Shown here one piece after another: positions 45,952-58,975 of a stretch of DNA of 64,000 nt; positions within the stretch are counted from its first letter, which is position 1, and each line of letters opens with the position of its first letter. A program made the position numbers and the translations under genes. The stretch is from Climacium dendroides. Lineage: Eukaryota > Streptophyta > Bryopsida > Hypnales > Climaciaceae. The stretch covers positions 3,038,001 through 3,102,000 of the forward strand of contig OX467092.1 in the NCBI GenBank assembly GCA_950106755.1. The letters are read 5' to 3'. Below the pieces are notes generated by a model that had not been told where the DNA came from, ran no database searches, and saw nothing but the letters and a program-made list of their open reading frames with translations.

Positions 45952-47321
45952 CTGAACAACCCTATCCTTGGACGATCCTCCGAAGAGCTTCTCTCCAGGA
46001 CGAAAGAGGTTTTGCTTGCGAATTCGTGTCACCAGTGGGACTGGGTGCTAGGGGTTGTGAACTGCGACCATCAGTGGTCGTCATTGTCGCAACATCAAGG
46101 CTCCCACGTCTCGCAGATTGCAGCAAGCTTGGGGGTGAATTACTACCAAGTAGAGACGACTTCCCCTGTCCCAGGCGAAGGCCTCGTGCGCACATGGCGG
46201 TAGGGCGTCTTGCAACGGATTGTGCTTCGGCATGGGTACACGTCGATTGCCACGGCGCACAGCGCGAGCGACCGCGTGGAGACTCTACTCTACAACCTCT
46301 CCCAAGGCTCGGGTCTCCACGGGCTACAGTCGTTAACATGGAAACGCATGTTATCACCCGTGCTGTCTCTCACTCACAGCGCACCATCCACGCCAACAGG
46401 TATCCTTAAGTTTCTTCAATTGTGACCCCCGAGGAAGGAACTTTCAAACTCAACAATGAGGTTGCCCTCGTGAGACCTCTCCTGGGGATTTCAAGAACCG
46501 AGCTCCGAGAGTACTGTGACCGATTAGGGTTACCCTTGTGGCCCGACGCGAGCAACATGTCGCTCGAAATTAACGGCAACCGCATCCGCCTTGAGCTCCT
46601 CCCTTACCTGCGCGCGATCCAAACAGTGCCAAAGGAACCCCTAATTCCTCGTTCATCGCGAACACCTCTCTACCAATGCTGCAAGAAGTATGCAAGAAAG
46701 TGTAATCCATGTCCAGGAAAGAAACAAAGAAGCCTCCCTCTCCATCTTGAGACAGTAGTCTCCAATTTCATTTCATCTCCATTGAACAAAACTCCTAAGA
46801 AGGCGATATTCGATCCGATCAAAACCGTGCCAAGCAAGAAGTCTGCAAGAAAGTGTAATCCACGACCAGAAAAGAAAGAAAGAAGCTTCCCTCGCAATCT
46901 TGATAGAGTAGTCTCCAATTTCATTCAACTAAATTCCTAAGAAGGCGGTAACTTACTCAATAAGGGTTCCGTGGATAAATCGCTGGCGCGGTGTGCGGAG
47001 ATTCTTCACGCTGAAGAGCAGTACCTCGACAGCATCTGTGAGAGCATCTTGAGAAAGGCGGAGACCGAGGACGGGGATGGAAGGAAACTTGACATCGGAG
47101 TCGTGCAATCGTTGCCCGTAGCCTTGCAACGTAGAATGCTGAAGCAACTTGTGGAGAGTTTCACGGGGAGATCGTTAGGGTTTGATCACGTGGAGCGCTT
47201 GCGAGGTTCCTACTCCCTCTCCGCTGACCCTCAAGACGGTGTCAACCTCGCATTGCCTGGGAATGCGACTGTGCGAGTACTGAATCCGCACTTCCGTCTG
47301 ACGCACGCGAAGCAAATGTAA
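45952..47321 (+). pseudogene. tilS: tRNA(Ile)-lysidine synthase-like pseudogene (cyanobacterial/plastid type)
   Basis: TilS converts the C34 of the CAU-anticodon isoleucine tRNA to lysidine, using ATP. Recognisable blocks in order are: LGVVNCDHQWSSLSQHQGSH, [48 protein letters not shown], then in another frame LVRPLLGISRTELREYC, SNMSLEINGNRIRLELLPYL, and later VDKSLARCAEILHAEEQYLD and LPVALQRRMLKQLVE. The [12 protein letters not shown] wording is that of cyanobacterial and plastid (ycf62) enzymes. The N-terminal SGGxDS ATP loop is not found. Damage: TAG at 46201-46203, a frame change near 46400, TAA at 46938-46940, and an inserted Lys/Arg/Cys-rich stretch with an internal repeat (ARKCNP...VVSNFI twice). 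Two frames make an active product unlikely. The frame change could be a degenerated intron. Confidence 0.8.
46640..46940 (+). repeat. About 165-bp duplicated insert inside the tilS-like sequence
   Basis: Two similar copies (about 46685-46785 and 46845-46930) share GCAAGAAAGTGTAATCCA, TAGTCTCCAATTTCATT and CCTAAGAAGGCG. They separate ELLPYLR from the VDKSLARCAE block, which are nearly adjacent in normal TilS. The insert is therefore an acquired or expanded segment. Confidence 0.6.
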
Positions 47322-47629
47322 CCGCTGAAGGATACCTTCGCTGCAGCTGATCTCATTGATCAAGGAGCGTCATACTTGCACTCGGAACCCCAACCCCTGA
47401 CCCTGAACTCGCACAGCGCCAAAATTTCGACACTGGTTTTCAAATCACAGTTGCGTTCTCTCATTGCCGTTGCAGGAGTCGTGACAGTATGTCGAACCAA
47501 ATACTGCCATGAGGGCAAACAATCCAGTGGCGTCACTGAAGAATTGTTTTCCCAAAAGCAAGGAGCGTGTAGAGAGTTTGAGGCTCAATGTATGTTGAAA
47601 GATTTATGTTGAGAAGATGCGAGAAGAAC

Positions 47630-48420
47630 ATCTTTTCAAGTTTACGCGACTGGGGTATGGAGAAGAGCGAGAACAATGTGGTATGAGGATGTCACGGTGA
47701 GCTGTAGCAACCCCGAGAGAGCACTGTAGGCAACTGGGGTTCCAATGAGGCCGCAGCAATGGTCGGTTTAGAACATGCTCTACGGTAGACTTTGTTAGTT
47801 ATGTTCATTAAATATGGCGAGTTGAATTACCCCAATAGATTGTTTTGGAGATAACGTTCTATTCTTCCTCATATATATATATATATATATATATTTGTAA
47901 AATCCTTAATTATTATACTCATGAAAATTTAATACATTACTTTTGCTATGAAATTTCATTGTGTAAATCTGTCTTTTTGAAGTAATCATTTTCTCTTGGT
48001 GATCATTCATAAATCCATTTTAAGCAAAGGCCCATGGCAAAATTATTGACAAAAGTTGGAAAGCCTCGAAGGAAGAAAGGTGCACAAATATGGCTTTATA
48101 AGATTTAGACCCATCAAAATTGAACTGCAGTGTTTCAAGATATAGTTGTTCTTAAGCGGGCATGGTGATATCTTTGTTCCAATGGTGAGTGCTGTTAATT
48201 CCATCATAGATAATTATGGTAGCGAGGAAGATTGTTTGAGCAGGTTGGTTGGTTTGCCACTGTCTTGCTTTATTCGTTATGCATGTCCTGAAACAGAGCT
48301 GATTCCTTTTGGGAAGAAGAGAAAGCCTTCATTATCCTGTTCCTTGTTGACTCTGGAAGGCTCCAGAAGTCCAATTCAGGCCTCCTGTTTCTGTGCCAGT
48401 TTTGAAGAGGACTTCTTTTG
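47630..48420. other. No recognised gene; (TA)n run
   Basis: The stretch has an (AT)n microsatellite at about 47870-47894. A 109-codon plus-strand frame at 48146-48475 starts before and runs into the TIR repeat that follows; it is not recognised. Part of it (VPMVSAVNSIIDNYGSEEDC) could be a real exon end, because GGTGAGTG occurs in it, but support is weak. Confidence 0.3.
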
Positions 48421-48422
48421 TC

Positions 48423-48860
48423 TAAGGTTAAACAGCCCATTGCGGTCAAATGACCCATTGTGGGGTTTTGTTTGAGTATGTGAGATGTGGGCCACAATGC
48501 ATGTCTTACATGACAGCAATAGAGTGAACACTGACCTCATTAGAAACTTCTAATTTTTCAATGTGAAGTTCATTGTAAAAATTGACTTTTTTTGGCCTTC
48601 TGTAATAGAAAATATTTTGACTGCATTAGGTAGTGAGATGAGCATTACAGATTCAGCTTTTGTTGGTCTTAAGGTAGTCTACAGACTCTTTTGGGCTGAA
48701 CACTTCAAAAATTCCTAGTGAATTCATACTTTGTCAAAAAAATTTAATTTCAATTGCTGTTTCTCACACTTGTACTGATGTGGGAAAAAAAATTGAAAAA
48801 TTTCAAGAACAAGGTGATGTCAAACTCCTCATTCTGACAACAATGGGCTGTTTTACCTTA
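48423..48860. mobile_element. TIR repeat family R, copy 1
   Basis: The ends are TAAGGTTAAACAGCCCATTG and the near-inverse CAATGGGCTGTTTTACCTTA. The interior words ATGCATGTCTTACATGA and CTCACACTTGTACTGATGTG recur in copies at 55884-56358 (same strand) and 53811-55366 (inverted, interrupted). It has no coding capacity and the superfamily is not recognised. Confidence 0.7.
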
Positions 48861-48869
48861 AATTCTTTT

Positions 48870-51800
48870 TTTTGAACGAATGCTTGCAGTGTTCTTTCCT
48901 GGTTCTGCTGATATAGCATTGGTCCCGACATGAATTGTGTTTCCTAAAATGTAGTCAGTTGAATTAGTCATCTGTAAACCATGTGACTGTAGTCTTTTGG
49001 GGGTTACTGTTGCAGCTGTTTCCCAATCCGATGGTGTTGTTGGTGTGGCAGAGTTATGTTTGCATATTGTATTTGTGAATGCCTCCTGGCTTTGGAATCC
49101 TTCTCCAGGGACAAGAAGTTCACCACCACAACCTTTGATGTACAGTGGGGTCCAGTTTATTTACAAACTGCCTATTTGAGCCATTCAGAAAATTTTGTAC
49201 AATGTAGATTTAAATTGTTTTATTTTGGTGAACATAATTATCATTGCATCCTTACACAATCCCAATCAAGCAGACCAAATTTCACTTCCCAAAAACCAAA
49301 ACTCCATTTTTGGTGAATTTTTTTGTTAATTTTCATGATAATATAAGATAATTCATTGATAAACATTGGTGATGAAAATTTTCAATTTGACTGCATAGAT
49401 ATGTAGGAAACATCCATATGCACATCTTTCCTTTGATAAGTATCTACACAAATGTTTTGCAATTGCTTCTATAGGGATTTCAATGTCAATGTGACAATGT
49501 CCTAATTTGGGAGAATAGATATCTCTTTATTGTAATTTGATTTTTTTGTTTGCCCTTCACATGATAACTAAGTATGATGGTACAATTACTTTGCCAAAAT
49601 CTAATTGTAATATATAGATATCCATTTTTTCAAAGTTTGGTCATACAACACTTTTTATTGAAATCTTCATTGCTCATTTGTTTGTTACTTAAGGGACTGT
49701 TTTTTAATATGAAAGATGTATGTGTAAATGTTCCCTACATATCTACCCAATTGAATTAAAAAAATTCATCATCAATTCATCATCAAAAAATATTATATAA
49801 AATCATGAAAATCAACTTTAAAAATTCACCAAAAATGAATTTTTGTTTTTTTGAAATTGAAATTTGGTATGCTTTATTGAGAGTGGGTAAGAATTGAGTA
49901 TTAATTATGCAAGATTAAAAATGACAATTTTAGTTAAATATTATATACAAATCTTTGAATAGTTCAAACACACAGTTCATAAATGAACTGAACTTGATTG
50001 TACAAATATAAGGTACAACTACCCATTACCATACAGATTTGCTATCTAGGTACTTTGAAAAAGTTGTTTATGAGCTCTCATATTTTTTAGAAATTGAATT
50101 GTTTGAGAGAAGTCAATTGCAAAAAGAATGAAGACATTCCAACATGAATTGATTTTTTGTGATTTTTCAAAGCTGAAATGTAAAACTGTGAATAGACAGT
50201 TGTTGAAGCATGATCAGACCATTGTTGAAGAGTGGGCTGATGTGTTCACTCCCCAGTGCATTGCCATCATAATCATGGATTAGTAAGATTGTGGTAATAA
50301 GATGGGCCAGTGATAGACATGGGAGGAACCTACAGGTGGTGGAATTGGATAAATGGTGGTAATGGATAGTTCTACCTTATAGTCTGTAGAGTGGAGGTGA
50401 TCATAATACCCAAGAAACGGATGTGAGTGACTGGTTGTGATTTCATATCATTTGAATATCAATACAATATTTTATATCTATTGATTATTGTCCTTGAAAC
50501 CTACATGTGCATGTAAGATAGGTACACCCAAAATTGTCACTTTTTGCTATTGAGATTATTTTCTATTATTAGACTGGTCAAATTCTCATATGATCTAGTT
50601 GGCAAGTGAAAAGAGGTTCCAACACATCAGAGAACATGACATTTGGATATTGTATGCAAAAGTTATTAACCTTAGAGAGCGCTCCAACGTCCATTTTTTG
50701 GACAATGAACAGATTGAAGTTCTTGTTTATGTCTCATTCTTGCTTGGATGAAAGTCATCATAATTTTTGGTGATACTTTATCAAGTTCTTATCTTATCTA
50801 ATGGTTGGATTTGGTGTTGCTAGATTACATATTTTTCTAAAATTACAAATGTGGAAGTGTGTCAAGTCGTCAAATTGCATTGACTCTAGTTCAAAACTAG
50901 ATTTGCAAAAATGAGGTCATAGATGTAAAGAACATCAAAATTTCAGAAAATCATCATGTCAAGAGAACCTCATTTTGAATCCATTCCAACAAATTTTACC
51001 CAAAAAATAATAATATTTTAATTGTAATCAAAATTTGAAGGAATTTTGAAATTTCTCTTTCAAAATTTATAGAAAATTATTGGTGATTGCATTGGTGAAT
51101 CTAACTGTACGGATGGAATGTAAAATTCAAAATCTACAACTTTCCTTTGTATATCACTTCTAAAATATTCTTCCAAATAGCACTTTATAATGATTTTCTC
51201 CAAATCGTCAATTCTGGAGAAGAGTCCAGACGGTCCAGGGTTAACCCCTGAGCACCCAGACCGTATTTGCCAAAATTCAAACCCTTCTCAATTCATTCCA
51301 ATCAAACTATCATGTAGAATGAGATCCACATAAATTGACCGTACCGATTGATAGTAGAGATAGGACCAGAGCTATAGGGAAAAGAACACATCCTTTTACA
51401 AAAGATTATAATGATCAAACAAGGAGATCTTTGAGTTTTGAGAGGCTATATTTGAGGCATTGGGGCGCTCAAGGGTTAAAGAACAAAGTTTGGTTCTAAA
51501 AGTGTTTCTTCCACATAGGTACAGAACTGATGTACTGTTTAGGGTGAGTGGCACATTTGGGTGTACTTACCTTATTGATTCCTTTGTTGAAGAGCCCATT
51601 AGTCACTGGCATTTAGCGATTTTTAGCAGTGTTTCTTAATCATTGAAAGGAACCTTTTATTATGGGTCTTAGTTGTTCCCTCTTTTGAGATGGTTTTGAC
51701 ACACAAATGCATGTTATTTTGGATATTGCAGAAGTTATTTCTCAGTTTTTTCTTGAGATAAGAATAGAATCGGTGCTGCATTTAATTGACTCATCAATAG

Positions 51801-51870
51801 TATGTTCTCAACTTCACTAGCTTTGAATGTTTGTGATTCCATTTTCTCGACTTATGGCTTATTCATGCCC
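48870..51870. other. AT-rich stretch with nothing identifiable
   Basis: ORFs are short, there are no clear splice-linked frames, and no strong repeats were found by eye. Confidence 0.5.
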
Positions 51871-51874
51871 TATG

Positions 51875-52245
51875 TACGGCATAATGTTTTCCATGGGAAT
51901 GGATTTAAAACTTTGCAATCAAAATTAGTTGATAAATGTATATGTATGTTGTGCTTTAGTTATCAATGTTAATGGAACTCAGGTAATTGCCATTTCAAGC
52001 CAAAATCAAGTCCACTGTCAAAATTGGATGCACTTACACCAGGAATTATAATTTCAAACCAAAATCAGATCTGTTGTCAAAAATTGGGCTTGCAATCAGG
52101 CTATTGTTCATGTGATCAAAATAAGGTTTAGGGTCCAGGCATTGTTCGTGTGATCAATTTATATAAGGCTGCATGACTGTGTGATTGATCCAGCCATAGG
52201 ATTAGAAATTTTTTGGCTGCAGGCCTGATGAAGCCATTGTAGATT
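51875..52245. repeat. Segmental duplication, copy B
   Basis: This is the shorter partner of 39455-40160. The shared landmarks occur in the same order, ending at CTGCAGGCCTGATGAAGCC. Confidence 0.6.
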
Positions 52246-53236
52246 TTGAGAAGCTGTAAATTGATTGGGGTTATGCATTTTATGTCCGTTTTGGTGATCA
52301 ATTTTTATTGTTTCAACATGTGAAAAAAGGATTGAATGACTTCAAATCATTTTCGTAGTTTTAGCACCCTTGTGATCAAATATTATAATCTTTCGATTCA
52401 TAAGTGATATTGATTTGTGTGTTGTCCTCATGTGATCCCTAACCTATCTAATTTGCTTTTGTATGGTTACAATTCCAAATAAATTGATATAAATTATCAA
52501 AATTTTGATCCATTTAGAGTACATTCCACTAGGCTCTCTAAGATTTTAGGGGTTAACAATAAGTCCTACCTAATAACAATCAAGTGTGAACAATTCCTGG
52601 AAATGGACCACCGTCACCTGCTGGCCGTCTGTCCTGAACACCTTGATTTGTTTTTTTAATCCCTTTTTATTTTTATTTTCTCTTAAACTGTTTTTTAATA
52701 CTTGTTACAGTCTTCCTTAGCCCTGATTTTTTTTTCCTGTGTATCCCTACACTAATTAGTGAAATTAGGTTGCCCCCCACTAATTTCTCGACATTCTACA
52801 CTATATAAATATGTACAATTTTTGTAGAAGGATGCACCAATGTAGGAGCCATGTGTGTTGCATGGGTTGGTGCACTGGTTCATGGCTTGGGTTTGAAGAA
52901 TTGCTTGTGCCTCCATCTGGAGAAGTGGTGAGTCATGAGTTAATTTTCCCGAGTAAGGCAACCTAATTTCACTATTTAGTGTAGGTCGGACCTCCTTTAT
53001 CATTCCCTGATTTGGTGGACATGGATCCCTTCTCTATGACCAATACTTGATACTGGCATTCTTTCTCGTTGGCTCATGGCTCACGGCTCATGGCTCACGG
53101 CACGCAGCACGGCATGCCACTTCATGGGAAAAAGCAACTCCAGGAACACAGATCCATGAAAAGTACAGTACAAAACAATTTTTAAGAAAATGCAGTACAA
53201 AACACTCCAGGAGCCAATGTACCCATTGTCAACCAC

Positions 53237-53532
53237 TAAGTTGGGTGGCTCTTAAACTGACCCTTTTAAGAGCTGATTGCATTTTGGGGACAGCTAAACA
53301 TCTCAAAACAATTTTCAGTGGATTTTGGTAGGAAGAAAAAAGGAATGGGCATCTAATCCAAGTTGTTTCATATTTTTTGGACCTTTGTGGAATTAGTTAC
53401 AAATTTTTGAAGTTGAAACATAGTGGTTTCTAAAACCGACCCCCTTCTGAAATGTACACAGTTAATACATTTCAGAAGTAAAATGTACCAGATCGGTTTT
53501 AGAACCAGGCCGGTTTAAGAGCCACCTACCTT
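53237..53532. mobile_element. About 295-bp TIR element with GGTGGCTCTTAAAC termini
   Basis: The left end GGGTGGCTCTTAAACTGACC corresponds to the inverse of the right end GGCCGGTTTAAGAGCCACCT. An internal palindrome TTCTGAAATGTA...TACATTTCAGAA lies near the right arm. No convincing target duplication was seen. Confidence 0.55.
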
Positions 53533-54052
53533 ACCCATACCCAACTTATCTGGAGCATTGTTTCCAACTAAGGTTGGATCAGATTAATGACGGAAGCTTC
53601 ACATGTGTTTTTTAATTTTTTAATTTCAAGGTTGAAACTAATAAGATCATGGCACATGTCCCAAAATAGTGAGCAACAAAGTAGGAAGTAGTGAATGAAA
53701 AGCAACGGGTTTTGTTACCATATAATTTGTGTTCCTGGCAGCATGCCATTGCATTAGATTTGGAGGGACATCAGGGTATTCTTTTCTTTATATCAGAACT
53801 GGCGACAAAAGGCCAGAAACTAGCCCATTGTGATCAAAATGAGGAGTTTGACATCATCTTGTTGCTGAAATTTTTCAATTTTTTTCCCACATTAATACAA
53901 GTGTGAGAAACAACAAGTGCAATTAAAATTATATATATTTTTGGGCAAAGTATAAATTTGCTAGGAATTTCTGAAGTATTCAGCCCAAGAGAGGCTGTAG
54001 ACTACCTTATAACCAACAAAATCTGAATCCATCATGCTCATCTGACTACCTA

Positions 54053-55133
54053 GGGGTCTGTTCCCACCAATCATTATATCAGCAATATTAGGATAGAAAC
54101 AAGTAAAAGTGGAAGGAGGATTCCCACAGGAACATTAGCATATTTGCCGAGCCTGCGTGGGTGCTGAGCTGGTGCTCAGGTAAGGTCGCTCATCGTAGAA
54201 AATGTCACTAGTTCAGAGCATTGCCACAGCTGCACTTCAAGTAGGAGCGCCAAGTGCAGCCTTGGCGTGTGGATTTGGAGAGTGGGACTCTGACCCATGG
54301 CTGACGCACCAAGCCGGGGCGCTTAATGGATATTAAATGAAAACAATTTGAAGGTTTTGAAATAAAATCTACAAAAAATTTAACTTTCAATGCATTACCT
54401 CACATTGTTTCGAAAGCACTCCCAACTTATTTTGAATTTTGAAGAGGAAGAGAAGTTCACTATATACACATGGGGTGGTAAAAGGTAGAACAAACAATGT
54501 GGGATAAGTAAAATTAAAGTAAGTAGGAGTTCAACACTCATAGTTAATTCAAAAGTAGGCATAATAAAATGAACTTTGAATTAACTATGAGTGTTGAGCT
54601 TACTCTAATTCTATTTATCCCACATTGTTTGTTCTACCTCCTACCACCCCATGTGTATATAGTGAGCTTCACTTCTCATTCAAAACTCAACAAAATTGAA
54701 AAGCTTATCTCCCAACTCTCTACACACAAATAAAGGTGACTTTATTGTAGTTGGAAGATGATTTTTTTTTTCAATTTTTGACACAAGTAAAGGATGAACT
54801 GTGGTTCGAATTAATTGTGAGGTTATTTGAGGCCAGGTGGGGTCAGTGCCTTGATGATGGGGTAGAAGGGATTGTCACTACCATCGAAGATGGAGTGAAG
54901 AGGTCAGTCAAACCCTTTGGCGAGGCGCGTTGAAGCCCCACTATTTGCCACAAGCTTTTGGGAAACACGATAGTCAGGCCAGATATCTGCTGTAGCAGAC
55001 AAGGAATGAGTGATGGATTAGTCCTTAGGACTGGTTCCGCGCCTGCTGCTCAATGAACTGTCCTTCTCTTTGTTTGAGGCGGCCCTTTACCTAATCACAA
55101 CGTTCCTATCTACAACTCGGTGGGAACAGACCC
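54053..55133. mobile_element. Harbinger/Tourist-like element, about 1.08 kb
   Basis: The termini are GGGGTCTGTTCCCACC and the inverse GGTGGGAACAGACCC. The 3-bp flanks are CTA and TTA, close to the TWA target preference of PIF/Harbinger elements, whose TIRs often start GGGnCTGTT. No transposase is present, so it is non-autonomous. It contains a large internal foldback. Confidence 0.75.
54430..54690. repeat. 260-bp foldback inside the Harbinger-like element
   Basis: The arms of about 110 bases are inverted copies, including CTATATACACATGGGGTGGT and ACCACCCCATGTGTATATAG and the inner CTCATAGTTAATTC / GAATTAACTATGAG. A single related arm lies at about 59990-60100, so this is a dispersed family. 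Confidence 0.75.
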
Positions 55134-55369
55134 TTATGCAGTCACAATATTTTGTATCAAGGAAGGGCTAAAAAGTCTATTTTCACAATGAATTTCACAT
55201 TGAAAAGTTAGAAAGTTCCTAATGAGGTCACTATTCACTCCATTATTGTCATCTAAGACATGCATTGTAGCCCACATCTCATATACTTAAAAAAAAATCC
55301 ACAATGGGTCATTTCCTAGGTGATGGCAATGGGTTCATTTGATCGCAATGGGCTACTCTACTTTACTTG

Positions 55370-55880
55370 CAAACTAGAACTCTTCATAACTTTCATCTTA
55401 TTAATCAAAATGGAATGGTTCAAAGCTTTCCACGTATAAATAAATTTAAAGAATCAATTTTAAATTTTTAGTATTTTTTAAAAATAATTTCTAAAGAAGT
55501 TTTTTTTGTTGCCTTGGATTGCCCGATGATTGTTGAAAACTACATATCATACAATAACTTTTTAACCATGTAGTCTAAATTTGTAAAAACTATTGGATCT
55601 TAAAGCTACTCCTCAAGCACATGTTGTGTGAAAATTTCAAAGAAAAATAAAATAAAAACTCAATTCATGACAAGCTACCCCAAATCACTATGTTGCCAAA
55701 AAAATGAAATTTAGGGCTTAGGGTTTAAGACGTGACAAATTTTTCCCATGTAGAATGATAGGAAATATGGAGATTGCAAATTTTTCATAGTTTTATTGCC
55801 AAAATTGAAATCAATATGAAGCCCAAAAGTGCTTGGACCCCATAGCCAATGTTTAGAGATTTCCAATTCTAATCATTTAA
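55370..55880. repeat. Single arm of the large foldback family
   Basis: Words such as CAATAACTTTTTAACCATGT and TTAAAGCTACTCCT occur in the same order as in each arm of 61845-62592. The copy lies between two members of family R in opposite orientation. Confidence 0.6.
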
Positions 55881-55883
55881 GAA

Positions 55884-56358
55884 CTAAGGTAGAGCAACCC
55901 ATTGCGGTCAAATGACCCATTGCAGTCACCTAGGAAATGACCCATTGTGGGGTTTTTTCAGTATATGAGATGTGGGCTACAATGCATGTCTTACATGATA
56001 ATGGAGTGAATAGTGACCTCATTAGGAACTTCTAACTTTTCAGTGTGAAATTCATTGTGAAAATTGACTTTTTAGCCCTTCTTTGATAGAAAATATTGTA
56101 ACTGCATTCGGTAGTAAGATGAGCATGATGGATTCAGATTTTGTTGGTTATGAGGTAGTCTACAGCCTCTCTTCGACTTAACATTTTAGAAATTCCTAGC
56201 AAATTCATACTTTGTCAAAATATATATAATTTCAATTGTACTTGTTGTTTCTCACACTTGTACTAATGTGGGAAAAATTGAAAAATTTCCAGGAAAAATT
56301 TAGCAACAATATGATGTCAAATTCCTCATTCTAACCATAATGGGCTGGTTTACTTTAG
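55884..56358. mobile_element. TIR repeat family R, copy 2
   Basis: The ends CTAAGGTAGAGCAACCCATT and AATGGGCTGGTTTACTTTAG are near-inverse. The interior matches the copy at 48423 along its whole length. Confidence 0.7.
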
Positions 56359-57340
56359 TTTGTGGGTAGTTATTGAATCTCTACACTAAGATAAACTTTG
56401 AAGTCTTTTATTTAACTCTATTTTCAATATTTTTGGAATAAAATAAAATAGTTAGGCGTGTATTGGTTTTAATAACATTTCAACCATTGGAATTGGTATT
56501 TTCAATTCCATAAATAATTTATTAACAATTTAGTATTTTAAATCATTTTCTACATCTTTCAACTTACTATTTTTCCCTATATGTTGTACAATTCTAAATG
56601 ATTTCAAAATTTTCAAGCATGTAGCCAACTTGCCTTGAAGAATGAATCTAAAGAGTAACCACTATGTTGGACATTTTTCCATCCAAATGTGACCTTGTGA
56701 AGTGTTTCTACCTAGTTTTTTGTTGGGCCAGAAAAAGGATTTTTGTCACTTCAAATGCTAATATCTTGCAATCTATATGGTGGAAATTTCTGAAAATTTT
56801 ATCACATCTTTTCAAACCAATGCACTGTAAGATCTTATGGTTACATGTGTCCAAAAATTTTTTTTTTCAAAAATTTGGTACTTGTACTAGAAACAACAGT
56901 TTTGGAACATTTTTGGTGAAAACATAGTCAAAAAACTTTACCTAGGGGTTAAACTACTGATGTTCTGCTCCAAAATCCTTTAAGTGATTGAGTATGGGTA
57001 TATTTACCTTAAGGCATGTCTATTTTAGTAGAGTTCTGGAACAACTATCAATGAGTTTTTTTTAAACACTTGAGGCCTCTGTTGTTTGAATAAAAAGTTT
57101 GAAGTTCTTTTAAAACAAGAGTTGGTGTACCTTTTTGAAAACTTGTTGTGAATGTTTTTCAACCCATGGAAAAATGACATGTAGACTTGTTTTCTAATTG
57201 ATTTGGGGTTTTGAGGATTTTGGCAATTTGTCACTATTGTATCATTTCAATAGAGGCAATCATGGTTGCACCCAAAGCCATTGTACAATCTATCATTTGT
57301 ACTATAATGTTTTTGAAGCTTTCTCTTGCAAAAAATCTAT

Positions 57341-58975
57341 GGTGCAATGAATATAAATATATTTGACCTCAAAAAGTAACTTTTTAAAATAATGACCTTC
57401 AAAATTGACTTGGATGAATTTGTTAAATAATTGTTTTTAAGAATTACCATTACATTCATAGCTTAAGAGTCTCTAAATCAAAGGACAAAATCTATACAAA
57501 ATAATTAATAAATACTGAATCTATATATTATTTCAAAAGGGATTTTTAATTTTCTTAATTTGTTAATTGTATAGGCATGTTATTTGGTTTGAACACCACT
57601 ATTAAAATGTACTTCTAAACTTATATTTTCTAATACATCTTCACAATTTTGGTTCCTAAGGCAATAAAATCTCTTTGTCTTTTGAAAATTTGCAAAGAAT
57701 TGAATTTAAATATAATGTAGAGGGATATTTTGGAATTCATTTATGAATAGAAATTGTGAATTTAAAAAATAGAAATTGAATCCATACATTAAATTACACC
57801 ATAGCTATTACTAATATTATAATATTATATTTTGAACTTTAGTCATGAAAGGACATGGCAAGCCCAGGGCACTTGAAAAGCCAAATCTCAATTTTCGCAT
57901 AGTTCTTGATTTTAAATGCTTTTACACCTAACTAAGAAAATGTAGCTCTAGTAATGAAGGTAGCATCTTAAAAGCTTAAAATACACCATTTATGAGCTTT
58001 TTCAATCAAATTTCTTTTGGTGTAAGCTCAAAGAGTACACCAATTATACTACAAAGTTTATTACAAAGTACTATTTGTTCAATTCTCTTTAAAATTTCAT
58101 ATTATTTCATATAAAATTTCATATTAAACAAATTATGGTGCAATGAATATAAATATGTTTGACCTCAAAAAGTAACTTTTTCTAATAGTGACCTTCAAAA
58201 TTGACTTGGATGAATTTGTTAAATAATTGTTTTTAAGAGTTACCATTACATTCATAGCTTAAGAGTTTTTAAATCAAAGGACAAAATCTATACAAAACAA
58301 TTAATAAATACTCAATCTATAAATTATTTCAAAAGGGATTTTCAATTTTCTTTTGAATTTGTTAATTGTATAGGCATGTTATTTGGTTTGAATACCACTA
58401 TTAAAATGTACTTCTAAACTTATATTCTCTAATACATCTTCACAATTTGGGTTCGAACCCAATAAAATCTCTTTGTCTTTTGAAAATTTGCAAAGAATTG
58501 AATTTAAATATAATGTAGAGGGATATTTTGGAATTCATTTATGAATAGAAATTGTGAATTAAAAAAATGAAAATTGAATCCATACATTAAATTATACCAT
58601 AGCTATCACTGATACTATAATATTATATTTTGAACTTTTAATCATGAAAGGACATGGCAAGCCTTGGAGCACTTGAAAAGTCAAATCCCAATTTTCACAT
58701 AGTTCTTGATTTTAAATGCTTTTATGCCTAACTAAGAAAATGTAGCTCTAGTAATGAATAATATTTTTTTTATTTTATAAATTCTTTTCAAAAATTACTA
58801 AAATTATAATTTTATAACACTTTTTGAAGGTAGCATCTTAAAAAGCTTAAAATACACCATTTATGAGCTTTTTCAATCAAATTGTTTTTGGTGTAAATCC
58901 AAAGAGCACACCAATTATACTATGATGTTTATTGCAAAGTACTATTTGTTAACTTCTCTTTAAAATTTCATACTA
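57341..58975. repeat. About 800-bp tandem duplication
   Basis: The unit starting GGTGCAATGAATATAAATAT at 57341 repeats at 58137 (796-bp period) with scattered substitutions. The second copy has an insertion of about 70 bp (AT-rich, near 58758-58828). No ORF is conserved. Confidence 0.8.

Larger units (their letters stand above)
53811..55366. mobile_element. TIR repeat family R, inverted copy split by another transposon
   Basis: The parts at 53811-54052 and 55134-55366 are together the reverse complement of the 48423 and 55884 copies. The break falls exactly at the ends of the Harbinger-like insertion, so the order of events is clear: family R first, insertion later. Confidence 0.75.
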
